Shown here in pieces: positions 25,082-34,925 of a DNA stretch of 64,000 bases. Numbering within the stretch: the stretch's first letter is position 1; each line of letters opens with the position of its first letter. The translations under genes were made by a program, and so were the position numbers. This DNA is from DASRHK01 sp963776465 (GTDB lineage Bacteria > Pseudomonadota > Gammaproteobacteria > Nevskiales > Nevskiaceae): contig CAVZMV010000002.1 in NCBI GenBank assembly GCA_963776465.1, positions 558,001 through 622,000 on the forward strand, given 5' to 3'. Below the pieces are notes generated by a model. That model had not been told where the DNA came from. It worked only from the letters and a program-made list of their open reading frames with translations, and made no database searches.

Positions 25082-26143
25082 CTACTTCGAGAGGATGCGG
25101 AACTCCACGCGACGGTTCTGCTGGCGGCCTTCCTCGGTCTCGTTGTTGGCGATCGGGCTGAACTCGCCGTAACCCTCGGCGCTCAGGCGCGAGGCGTCGA
25201 GCCCGTGCTGCAGGAGGTAAGTGCGCACAGCTTCGGCGCGACGACGCGACAGCGCCAGGTTGTAGGACTCGGTGCCGATGTTGCAGGTGTGGCCGCCAAC
25301 CTCCAGCGTCACCGTCGGCTGGGCCTTGAGGCCCGCCACGACCTGGTCGAGCTGCTCCGCGGCTTCCGGCTTCAGATCCGACGAGTTCAACGTGAACAGC
25401 ACGCGGTTGAGCATCACCACCGTCTGCTTCTCGATGATGCAGCCGTCGGCGTCCACCTTGAAGCCAGGCGGCGTGTTGGGGCACCTGTCGCGGCAATCGG
25501 GCACGCCGTCGCGATCGGTGTCGAGCTTGCACGGATCGGCGGGTGGCGGCGCGATCGGCAGCGGCCGCGGCGCCTGGGCAATCGTGCGGAACCACATGTA
25601 CTGGAGGCCGATGCCGATGTGGGTGTCGTTGAGCGTGGTGGCGCCGTCGATGGGGCCGCCGCCGAACACGCCGGCGCGGCGAGCTTCGGCGCGGAAGAAC
25701 CAGCTGTCCCAGATGCGCACCCAGAAGCCGGCGCCAGCGTTGGCGTAGAGACTGGTCTCGCCCGAGCCGCCGATGGCGTCGCGCACGCCACCGATGCCGA
25801 TGATCATGTAGGGGGCGACCGGACCGCGCCAGGGCGAGAGCATCAGGTCGGTGCCCAGCGCCCACATGCTGTCTTCGCAGGTGGTGCCGGGGCAGTTGAC
25901 GTTGCCGAACTTGAGGTTGGCGTGCGTGTAGCGCGCGCTCAGCTCCAGCGTGGCGTAATCGACGACGGGAAAGCCGAAGAAGATGCGGCCGCCCTGGCCC
26001 TGGTCGGCAGCGCGACGCGAGTCCAGGTTCACGAATTCGTATTGGCCGCCGACGTAATAGCGCAGCTCCTCGCTGGCCGCCACCGACGGCGCGCTCCATC
26101 CGGCCGGCAATAAAGCCATGACGAGCAGCGCAATGCGTTTCAT
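25082..26143 (-). CDS. OmpA-family outer-membrane protein with TSP3-like calcium segment
   Basis: 353 residues. The ATG at 26143 opens a signal peptide (KRIALLVMALLPAG, cleavage near VAASEE); the longer frame to 26299 is unsupported. Residues ~25-215 form an N-terminal beta-barrel with alternating aromatic strands (YYVGGQYEFVNL, FFGFPVVDYATLELS). A Pro-rich linker and a thrombospondin-3-like Asp segment (DTDRDGVPDCRDRCP) follow. The C-terminal OmpA domain has TLEVGGHTCNIGTESYN and NRRVEFRIL and should bind peptidoglycan. The usual motif is GHTDxxG; here Cys-Asn replaces the Asp, a notable change in the diaminopimelate-binding site. Confidence 0.92.
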   Translation of the reverse strand: MKRIALLVMALLPAGWSAPSVAASEELRYYVGGQYEFVNLDSRRAADQGQGGRIFFGFPVVDYATLELSARYTHANLKFGNVNCPGTTCEDSMWALGTDLMLSPWRGPVAPYMIIGIGGVRDAIGGSGETSLYANAGAGFWVRIWDSWFFRAEARRAGVFGGGPIDGATTLNDTHIGIGLQYMWFRTIAQAPRPLPIAPPPADPCKLDTDRDGVPDCRDRCPNTPPGFKVDADGCIIEKQTVVMLNRVLFTLNSSDLKPEAAEQLDQVVAGLKAQPTVTLEVGGHTCNIGTESYNLALSRRRAEAVRTYLLQHGLDASRLSAEGYGEFSPIANNETEEGRQQNRRVEFRILSK

Positions 26144-26148
26144 CCCGT

Positions 26149-26682
26149 TCACCCTGTTTTTATGGAGGTACGTGCGTAGCTCCGGCCGGTATTGTAGCCG
26201 GGGCCGCGTTGCCCGGGAAAACGCCCGCGCCGGCCCAAGTCCTTGCGCAGCCGGACCCCTGCGGCGCCATCGTCGTAAAAGCCCGGCAGTCGCTCGCACT
26301 CGGCGTAGCCCCAGCGGGCGTAAAGGCCCAGCGCCGCTTCGTTGTCCGACCGGACCTCCAGCGACATCGTGTGACAGCCCAGCGAACGGGCTGCCGCTTC
26401 GGCCCGCTGCAGCAACTGGCCGGCAAGTCCGCGGCCGCGCGCTTGCTCCGCGACGACGATGGAGTAGATCCGCGCCACGCCCGAGCCGCGTCGCGTCAGC
26501 AGCACCAGGTTGGCCAGCAGATCGGCGCCGGCCTGCGCGACGACGATGCGCGCGGACGGGGAGGCCAGCAGCCGCCGCACCGCGCGCGCATCCAGGCGAT
26601 CGGACGGGAAATGCGACTCCAGGCCGACGATCGCCGGCACGTCGGCCGCGCGCGCGCCTCGGATGCGGGCCTTCGACCGCAT
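26149..26682 (-). CDS. GNAT-family acetyltransferase (RimI-like)
   Basis: 177-residue N-acetyltransferase. GNAT motif A is in IYSIVVAEQARGRGLAGQLL (acetyl-CoA pyrophosphate loop ARGRGLAG); motif B is in MSLEVRSDNEAALGLYARWG. The last 27 residues are basic and low-complexity. It starts 5 bases after the RimK-like ligase stop, so the two are co-transcribed. In many proteobacteria the partner of this ligase is a GNAT fused to a C39-type peptidase; here only the GNAT half is present. The stop is 6 bases before the OmpA start region. The substrate is unknown. Confidence 0.85.
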   Translation of the reverse strand: MRSKARIRGARAADVPAIVGLESHFPSDRLDARAVRRLLASPSARIVVAQAGADLLANLVLLTRRGSGVARIYSIVVAEQARGRGLAGQLLQRAEAAARSLGCHTMSLEVRSDNEAALGLYARWGYAECERLPGFYDDGAAGVRLRKDLGRRGRFPGQRGPGYNTGRSYARTSIKTG

Positions 26683-26687
26683 CGCCG

Positions 26688-28157
26688 CTAGCGCGCCTGC
26701 TCGCGCGTGCGCGCTTCCAGCCGGACCAGGAAGTGCTCCATCACCCGCCGGTACAGCGCATCGCCGAGCGCCAGGTCCTCGACGCCGTGGTCCATGTTCG
26801 GGTTGTCGTTGACCTCGATCACCTTGCAGCGATCGCCGAACTGCTTGAGGTCCACGCCATAGAGACCGCCCCCGACCGCCCGCGCCGCCTGCACGGCGAC
26901 GTTGAGCACCTGCGGCGGCGCCTCGCGCACGTCGATGGTCTGGTGCGAGCCCTCGTGCTTGCGCCCGTCGGCGCCGCGCTTGACCACCTGCCAGTGGTCC
27001 TGCGCCATGTAGTAGCGGCAGGCGAACAAGGGCTGCCCGTCGAGCACACCGACCCGCCAGTCGTACTCGGTGGGCTCGAACGACTGCGCGACGATCAGGT
27101 CGGAGCGCTCGAGCAGCTCGCGCGTCACCCTTTTGAGCTCGGCCTCGTCCTCGACCTTGATCACGCCCTTGGAGAACTGCGAGTCCGGCTGCTTGAGCAC
27201 GCAGGGGAAGCCCAACTGCTTGGTGACCTCGGACAGGTTGGCGCGATGGATGATCAGAGTCTTGGGCTGGCTGATGCGATGGCGATCCATCAGCTGCGCC
27301 AGGAACACCTTGTTGGCGGCGCGCAGGATCGACAGCGGGTCGTCGATCACGATCAGGCCTTCCCGGTAGGCCCTCCGCGCGAACCGGTAGGTATGGTGGT
27401 TGACCGCGGTGGTCTCGCGGATGAACAAGGCGTCGAATTCCGCCACCTGCCCATAGTCGCTCTTGTCGATGAACTCGACCGAGAAGCCAAGATCCTCCGC
27501 CGCCGACTCGAACTTCTTCAGCGCCTTGGCGTTGGACGGCGGCTCCTTCTCCTCGTCGTTGACCAGGATGGCGAGGTCGTAGCGCGAGGACTCGCGCCGG
27601 GCCCGCGGCTGACGCCGCCGCGCGAAATACGTGCGCGCGGCCTCGAGCATGAAGTCGTAGTGCGAGGCCGGCACCTCGCCCAAGGCCATCGGCCCGAGCA
27701 CCGTCACCCGCCAGTCGCCACCCTGATGCACGAACTTGGCGTGCAGCAGCGGCGCCGGGAACAGGTTGAACAGCGCGCGTGCGAGGCGCTCGTGCCGCTT
27801 GGCCAGGGTTTGCCCGAAGTAGACGTTGAGGATGTACTCGGCCGAGCCGATGCGCGCCAGGCTGCGCTGCACCCACTCCTCGACCTCGTCGTTGAGAACA
27901 CGCGGGCTTTCGGCGAGCTTCAGGTCCTGGACGGTCGTGATGTCCGGCAGCACCTTGTGGCCGCGAGCGCCGGCCAGCAGCGACACGTAGTAGCCGCTGC
28001 TCTGGTAATCCAGCTCACGGCAGAGGTTGTAGATGCGCGCGCCGCGGTTGCGCGTGTGCCCTTCCTGCGTAAGGTATTCCCAGGCCGTCACCACCTCGAC
28101 GCCGGGGATCTCCACCGGCCAGTCTTCCCGCTGATCGACGACGACGACGCCGCTCAC
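26688..28157 (-). CDS. RimK-like ATP-grasp ligase with N-terminal RLAN domain
   Basis: 489-residue ATP-grasp enzyme of the RimK family, which forms peptide-like bonds between a carboxylate and an amino acid (RimK adds Glu to ribosomal protein S6). The N-terminal ~190 residues are the RimK-like (RLAN) domain (RIYNLCRELDYQSSGYY, AEYILNVYFGQTLAKR). The ATP-grasp core follows: DDPLSILRAANKVFLAQL, CVLKQPDSQFSKGV (ATP-binding Lys), and the metal site VIEVNDNPNMDHGVED. Together with the downstream GNAT gene it forms a conserved but poorly characterised pair. A small hairpin at 28173-28188 lies upstream. Confidence 0.88.
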   Translation of the reverse strand: MSGVVVVDQREDWPVEIPGVEVVTAWEYLTQEGHTRNRGARIYNLCRELDYQSSGYYVSLLAGARGHKVLPDITTVQDLKLAESPRVLNDEVEEWVQRSLARIGSAEYILNVYFGQTLAKRHERLARALFNLFPAPLLHAKFVHQGGDWRVTVLGPMALGEVPASHYDFMLEAARTYFARRRQPRARRESSRYDLAILVNDEEKEPPSNAKALKKFESAAEDLGFSVEFIDKSDYGQVAEFDALFIRETTAVNHHTYRFARRAYREGLIVIDDPLSILRAANKVFLAQLMDRHRISQPKTLIIHRANLSEVTKQLGFPCVLKQPDSQFSKGVIKVEDEAELKRVTRELLERSDLIVAQSFEPTEYDWRVGVLDGQPLFACRYYMAQDHWQVVKRGADGRKHEGSHQTIDVREAPPQVLNVAVQAARAVGGGLYGVDLKQFGDRCKVIEVNDNPNMDHGVEDLALGDALYRRVMEHFLVRLEARTREQAR

Positions 28158-28385
28158 GACACGGTGCCGTGAGCGTGCTTCAGCACGCGAGCGTGGGTGC
28201 TGGAGTGAGCGGGTTGCGCCGACCAGCCGGCGCGTTGGACTTCAACCCAGGTCATGCAGGCGCAGCTCATGCGGCGCTAACAGGGAACGGATCGGGGTCT
28301 TCTGGCATGGCGGCGCCAAGGTGCAGGCGCAAATCCTAGCAGCAGAAGCGTTGATTCGCGCATCGCCACCGGCAAAAATGTCGGC
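28158..28385. other. Intergenic region between divergent ligase and hydrolase genes
   Basis: Longest gene-free stretch of the window (228 bases). It holds a short hairpin at 28173-28188 (GCGTGC, TTCA, GCACGC) near the RimK-like start, and otherwise only GC-rich sequence. It must contain the divergent promoters, but I can point to no clear -35/-10 pair, and no RNA gene is apparent. Confidence 0.5.
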
Positions 28386-29426
28386 ATGAAACAGGAGGCC
28401 GACGCTCACGGTCGCATCGTCGAAAGCGCGTTCCGGCCGCACCCGCTGCTGCGCCACGCACACCTGCAGACCGTGCTCGGCAGCCTCGCCCGCCCGATGC
28501 CGGTCCTGCCGCTCTCCCACGAGCGGCTCGAGCTTGCCGACGGCGATTTCGTCGACCTGGCCTTCGCGGGTGAAGGCGAAGGCCCGCTGGCGCTCCTGAT
28601 CCACGGGCTCTCGGGCGGATTCGATTCGAAGTACCTGCGCGGCACCGCGCTGCAGCTGCTGCGCCGCGGCTTTCGCTGCGTGCTGTTCCAGCAGCGGGGC
28701 GCCGGCGCCGAGCCCAACCGCCTGCCGCGCAGCTATCACCACGGCGCGAGCGCCGACCTCGCCGAAGTCATCGCCGAACTCGGGCGACGAGAGCCACGCA
28801 CGCCGCTCTACGCCGTCGGCTGGTCACTCGGCGGCAACGTGCTGCTCAAGCATCTGGGCGAGGCAGGCTCGCGCACGCCGCTATCCGCCGCGGTGGCCGT
28901 GTCGGCGCCGTTCCTGCTGCACGAATGCGCGTTGCGACTGCGCCAGGGTTTTCCGCGCGTCTACCAGAACGCGATGCTGCGCGAGCTCAAGGCCGGCTTG
29001 CGCCGCAAGTTCCATGGCAGGCCGCAGCCGCCCGGCTTCGATCTGTCGGCGGCGCTGCGCGCGCGGGACTTCGTCGAGTACGACGACGCCTACACGGCGC
29101 CGCTCAACGGATTCCAGAACGCGCTGGACTACTACGCCCGCTGCGCCAACCGGCAGTTCCTCAAGCACATCGCCCGGCCGACGCTCGTCCTGCACGCGCG
29201 CGACGACCCGTTCATGACCGCGGCGATCATCCCGGACGAAAGCGAGCTGTCGCCCGCGGTGACGCTGGAGCTCTCGCGCTACGGCGGGCACGTCGGCTTC
29301 ATCGCCGCCGACGCGCGCGGCCGGCCGTACTGCTGGGCCGAGATCAGGATCGCCGATCACCTGGCGGCGCTCGCGGGCCTGTCCGTCGGCGCGAAGGCGC
29401 GCACCACGCAGGCGGCCATCGCCTGA
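28386..29426 (+). CDS. yheT: YheT-family alpha/beta hydrolase
   Basis: 346-residue hydrolase of the YheT/ABHD1-3 family. N-terminal FRPHPLLRHAHLQTVLGSL is the family signature. The oxyanion-side LLIHGLSGGFDSKYLRG, the nucleophile elbow VGWSLGGNVLLK, the acid LVLHARDDPFM and the His in YGGHVGFI complete the catalytic set. It probably cleaves lipid or short-chain esters; the E. coli homologue has no firm role. The next gene overlaps its TGA through a CTG. Confidence 0.92.
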   Translation: MKQEADAHGRIVESAFRPHPLLRHAHLQTVLGSLARPMPVLPLSHERLELADGDFVDLAFAGEGEGPLALLIHGLSGGFDSKYLRGTALQLLRRGFRCVLFQQRGAGAEPNRLPRSYHHGASADLAEVIAELGRREPRTPLYAVGWSLGGNVLLKHLGEAGSRTPLSAAVAVSAPFLLHECALRLRQGFPRVYQNAMLRELKAGLRRKFHGRPQPPGFDLSAALRARDFVEYDDAYTAPLNGFQNALDYYARCANRQFLKHIARPTLVLHARDDPFMTAAIIPDESELSPAVTLELSRYGGHVGFIAADARGRPYCWAEIRIADHLAALAGLSVGAKARTTQAAIA

Positions 29427-30427
29427 AACCCCTTACCGTCGTCGTCCCGACGCTCAACGAGGCCCAGGCGCTGCCGGTGCTGCTGGCGCAACTGGCGCAG
29501 CAGCAATCCATCGCCTTCCAGATCGTCGTGGCCGACGGCGGCTCGGACGATGCCACGACGCAGCATGCACAAGCGGTCGGGGCGAAAGTGGTCCGCGCCG
29601 AGCGCGGAAGAGGCTTGCAGATGAACGCCGGCGCGCGCGCGTCGTCGTCGGAGTTCCTGCTGTTCCTGCACGCCGACTCGGCGCTGCCCGGTGCCGAGCT
29701 GCTGGCCGGCGCGCTCACGGCCTTGCGTGGAGAGATCGCGCGACGTGGAACCCATCGCGTCGCCGGACACTTTGCGTTGCGCTTCACTGGCGCCTCGCCG
29801 GGCCAAGCGCCGTTCTACCGCTACCTCGAGGGCAAGACGCGGCTCAACCGGGCCTACACGATCAACGGCGACCAGGGCCTGCTGATCGCGCGCGCCTGGT
29901 TCGAGGAGCTCGGCGGGTTCGACGAGCGCCTGCCCTTCCTGGAGGACCAGCGAATCGCCGCCCGCATCTTCGAGCGCGGCGCCTGGATCCTGCTGCCCGG
30001 CGAGCTGCACACGTCGGCGCGCCGGTTCGAGACCGAGGGCGTGCGCGAGCGCTACACGCTGATGGCGCTGATCATGGGCCTGCACGCAGGCGGCGCCGAC
30101 GACTTCCTGGCGAAGGCGCCGCAGATCTACCGGACGCCGTCCGGGCGGTTGGAGCTCAAGCCGCATCTGGATGCGATCGAGCGCCATCTAAGCGCGCTGG
30201 GGTTCGTCCGACGCTGGCGGCTGCTGCTGCGCGTCGGCGCCTTCGTGCGCGACAACGCCTGGCAGCTTTGTTACCGGCGAGACGTGCTGCGGAGCGACGG
30301 CAAGCTGCGCTGGCTCGAGGTGCACGACCGCTGGATCGCGCCGCTGCTGAAAAATCCGCTCGCCGCTGCGCTAGCAGCGGCTCTGGCGCGAGCCTGGTTC
30401 CTGCACCGACGCCGGCGGGGTTCGTGA
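29423..30427 (+). CDS. TIGR04283-type glycosyltransferase (possible CTG start)
   Basis: GT-A glycosyltransferase of about 334 residues. PLTVVVPTLNEAQALPVLL and IVVADGGSDDATT form the nucleotide-sugar site, LLFLHADSALP the metal motif, and NGDQGLLIARAWFEELGGFDE the acceptor region; this fits the family often called arsenosugar-type. No ATG, GTG or TTG lies before the first conserved strand. The only start that keeps the fold is a CTG at 29423, overlapping the YheT stop as CTGA, which parallels the ATGA/GTGA/TTGA couplings elsewhere. The next in-frame GTG would remove the first strand. The start is thus uncertain; the family is clear. Confidence 0.83.
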   Translation: MKPLTVVVPTLNEAQALPVLLAQLAQQQSIAFQIVVADGGSDDATTQHAQAVGAKVVRAERGRGLQMNAGARASSSEFLLFLHADSALPGAELLAGALTALRGEIARRGTHRVAGHFALRFTGASPGQAPFYRYLEGKTRLNRAYTINGDQGLLIARAWFEELGGFDERLPFLEDQRIAARIFERGAWILLPGELHTSARRFETEGVRERYTLMALIMGLHAGGADDFLAKAPQIYRTPSGRLELKPHLDAIERHLSALGFVRRWRLLLRVGAFVRDNAWQLCYRRDVLRSDGKLRWLEVHDRWIAPLLKNPLAAALAAALARAWFLHRRRRGS

Positions 30428-30463
30428 TCTAATAGCGATGGGTCATCCTCGCTCCAGGAAGAG

Positions 30464-31390
30464 ATGCGGGATCCGAAGACAGGGACGTCTTACCTCCGCT
30501 ATAGCCTGTACCTCGCGCTGACGGTCGCCGTCGCGACGGGCAGTGGCGCGCGCGCGTCCGCCGTCCCCGCGCCACACATCACCTGCCAGTCCGAAAGCCT
30601 CAACGGCGTCGGCTTCGCCTGGTGCACCAACGCGGCGCCGACGACGGCCCGTGACCGCGTCCTGTACCTGTTCTCCAACCGCGGCAGCAATCAGCAGGCG
30701 CTGCTGGAATCCAAGCTCTATCACGCGCTGCAGGGGTACTGGTCGGGCGTGTTCGGCGTGCGCGAGCCGCTGGTGATCAGCGTCAGCTTCGGCCCGGAAT
30801 GGACGCTGACGCGCATGCCCAGCGCCTACCTCGCGGGGCACCCCAGACTGCTGCCGTTCTTCGTGGAAGAGCTGATGCCCTACCTCGAGCGCAAGGTGGG
30901 GCTCGGACAGAACGGCGGCGCGTTCGCAGGCGAACGTTACGCGCTCGGCGTGTCGATCGGCGCCTTCAACGCGCTGCAGATCGTCAGCCGCTATCCGGAT
31001 CGCTTCGCTCGGGTCGCCTTGCTCTGCCCTGCGCTCATGACCGTCGGCCCGTACGCATCCACGACCGACGTGTCGCGCTACGTGGCGCGCACCGGCGCCA
31101 GCGCGCCCGACGTCGCGACCGCCCGTCAACATTTCTTCCGAGACCTGGACAGCGCTGAGGCCTGGGACGCGAACGATCCTCTGCGGCTGGCCGAGTGGGT
31201 GTCGATCCCCTATCCGCCGATGCTGGTGCTGTACAACACCGACGACAAGTTCGGATTCGAGGAGGGCGCGCGGCGCTTCGCCGCGCTGGCCCGCGCGCAA
31301 GGCGCGAGCGTCGACGAGGCCAGCAATGCCGGCGGGCACTGCCTGACCGACTTCCAGATGGAGATGAAGCTGGCCGAGTTCTTCGAGTAG
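30464..31390 (+). CDS. Secreted esterase-like alpha/beta hydrolase
   Basis: 308 residues with a signal peptide (~1-32, YLALTVAVATGSGARASA). The mature part is an esterase-D-like fold: VLYLFSNRGSNQQALL, the nucleophile elbow LGVSIGAFNALQI (GxSxG), a probable acid in VLYNTDDKFGF and the His in NAGGHCLTDF. Probably an exported esterase; the substrate is unknown. The ATG at 30464 has AGGAAGAG upstream. It converges with typA, with a palindrome over the stop codon. Confidence 0.82.
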   Translation: MRDPKTGTSYLRYSLYLALTVAVATGSGARASAVPAPHITCQSESLNGVGFAWCTNAAPTTARDRVLYLFSNRGSNQQALLESKLYHALQGYWSGVFGVREPLVISVSFGPEWTLTRMPSAYLAGHPRLLPFFVEELMPYLERKVGLGQNGGAFAGERYALGVSIGAFNALQIVSRYPDRFARVALLCPALMTVGPYASTTDVSRYVARTGASAPDVATARQHFFRDLDSAEAWDANDPLRLAEWVSIPYPPMLVLYNTDDKFGFEEGARRFAALARAQGASVDEASNAGGHCLTDFQMEMKLAEFFE

Positions 31391-31407
31391 CGGCGCCGGG
31401 CGCCGCT
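31389..31407. terminator. Palindrome between convergent esterase and typA genes (possible terminator)
   Basis: AGCGGCGCC and GGCGCCGCT form a perfect 9-bp stem around one G (probably opening to a small loop). It fills the 19-base gap between the convergent genes and overlaps the esterase TAG. No U-tract follows on either strand, so terminator function is uncertain. Confidence 0.4.
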
Positions 31408-31409
31408 GG

Positions 31410-33245
<1,836 letters not shown>

Positions 33246-33371
33246 TTGGATCGGTCTCGGTGTCCACCGAAAGCGCTGGGGCGCGGCCGTGAAAACGACC
33301 GGGGCTCGGCGGACGGCAAATAGGGGCGCGCATTCTACGCGACCGCCCGGTTTGCTGCTCGCGCCCGCGAC

Positions 33372-34925
33372 TTAGCCGGGTTTGGGTCCGATGGCGCGGC
33401 ACAGCGTTCGCTCGCCGGGAGCGAACCAGGAGCACGAATACCCGGCGCGCTCCGGCGCCTCCAGGAAGGCGGCCCAGGAAGGATCCCCGCGCTCGCCACG
33501 GCCGGTGATGACGACCAGATCGACGCGGTTGGCGACCAGCCATTCGGCGAGCGGTGCCCGCACCTCATAGCGCTGGAAGCTGCGGCCGGCACCCGGCAGA
33601 TGGAAGCGCAGCAAGCCGCTGTCGTCGAACATCCGGAAGCCCACCGGCAACGCCTGGCCGCGCAGGTGCCGGACCGTGTCCTGTCGCGGTGTCGGCGCAG
33701 GCTCGGCGCTTCTGACACCGAGACACGCCAGCGCCAGCATCCCCGCCGCGAGCACAAGCGCTGCGGGATAACCGCCCTGACGCCGCCCGGTCGCGAGCAT
33801 GACCAGGAACATCAGGGCCAGCAGCGGCAGCTGCAGGTAGTGCGGCCGCGGGTACACGACGAAGCACAGCAGGATGCTGGGCAGCGCGTAGATGGTCATG
33901 GCCAGCGCGGCGTCGCGATGCGCCGGAGCGGCCGGCCACTGCGCGCGCACGAGGGGCCCCGCCATCGCCAAGGGCAGCAGGATCGCCAGCAGCGACAGCC
34001 ACGGCGCCTGGTCGAGCAGCAGCTCCGCCGGACGCAGCCCGTCGGTGGCGCGCGAGGAGAACAGCAACGCCGCGTTGGTCATCAGGTGATGCACGAAGAC
34101 GCCGGTGTCGTGGATCGCGAAGCTGAGCAGGCCGCGGTCCAGGCTCGGATAGGCGGCGAGCAGCTTGGCGGAGGACTGCCAGGCTTCCATGCCGGTCTGG
34201 CCGTTCCAGGCCATCAGGCTCAGCACCACGTGCTGCTTGAGCGCCATCGTCGCCCGCGCGCCACCGATCGGCAGCTGCCCCAGCGCGGCGATGACGAGCA
34301 GCGCCGCCAGCGGCACCGCCATCGCTTTGAGCCAGGGCCGGATCTGGCGCCGCCCGAGCGCCCACCAGATGGCGACCAGCAGCATCAGCAGCAGCGAATA
34401 GAAGAATTCGGGACGCACGTAGCTGCACACGAGCGCGCAGCCGCACAGCCAGCTCCACCGCCAGGGATCCGACCGGACGGCGCGCGCGACGATGAGCCCC
34501 GCCAGCATGGGCAGCAGCCCGAACTGCGCCACGCGCGGCCCGACGTCGAGGTTGGCGGCGCAGATCAGCCAGGCGGAGGCGGCAGAGAAGGACAGCACCG
34601 GCCAGACCTCGTAGGCACGCAGCAAGGCATACAGCAGCAGCGGCACGGCAAGCGCCAGTAGATAGGCGTTGAGGTGAAAGACCTGCAGCGAGTCGTGCGT
34701 CAGCAGGTGCAGCAGCATTGCCCAGAGCCGGTAGAGCGGCGCCCACTCCGCGGCGCGGCCTCCCGCCGCCCCGCGAAGGCCGTCGTTCTGGTACTCGCTG
34801 TCGTCGAAGTAATCGAGGTCGTGCGTCGCCGCGTAGCTGGCGAAGCTGCCCAGCAGCGCGCGACCTGTGGCCAGCAGCAGCGCCGCCAGCGCCAGGTCCG
34901 GCAGCCAGCGCAGCCGCGTGGTCAC
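33372..34925 (-). CDS. Polytopic membrane protein, GT-C glycosyltransferase-like
   Basis: 517 residues with about 11-12 hydrophobic segments. The first large external loop carries an Asp-rich stretch (HDLDYFDDSEYQ) where GT-C enzymes hold their catalytic acids. A short soluble C-terminus follows (VDLVVITGRGERGD). It most resembles lipid-linked-sugar GT-C transferases (family 39-like), but identity is too weak to name one. The GTG start overlaps the stop of the upstream spermidine-synthase-like gene as GTGA, so it ends the minus-strand membrane operon 40031-33372. Confidence 0.7.
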   Translation of the reverse strand: MTTRLRWLPDLALAALLLATGRALLGSFASYAATHDLDYFDDSEYQNDGLRGAAGGRAAEWAPLYRLWAMLLHLLTHDSLQVFHLNAYLLALAVPLLLYALLRAYEVWPVLSFSAASAWLICAANLDVGPRVAQFGLLPMLAGLIVARAVRSDPWRWSWLCGCALVCSYVRPEFFYSLLLMLLVAIWWALGRRQIRPWLKAMAVPLAALLVIAALGQLPIGGARATMALKQHVVLSLMAWNGQTGMEAWQSSAKLLAAYPSLDRGLLSFAIHDTGVFVHHLMTNAALLFSSRATDGLRPAELLLDQAPWLSLLAILLPLAMAGPLVRAQWPAAPAHRDAALAMTIYALPSILLCFVVYPRPHYLQLPLLALMFLVMLATGRRQGGYPAALVLAAGMLALACLGVRSAEPAPTPRQDTVRHLRGQALPVGFRMFDDSGLLRFHLPGAGRSFQRYEVRAPLAEWLVANRVDLVVITGRGERGDPSWAAFLEAPERAGYSCSWFAPGERTLCRAIGPKPG

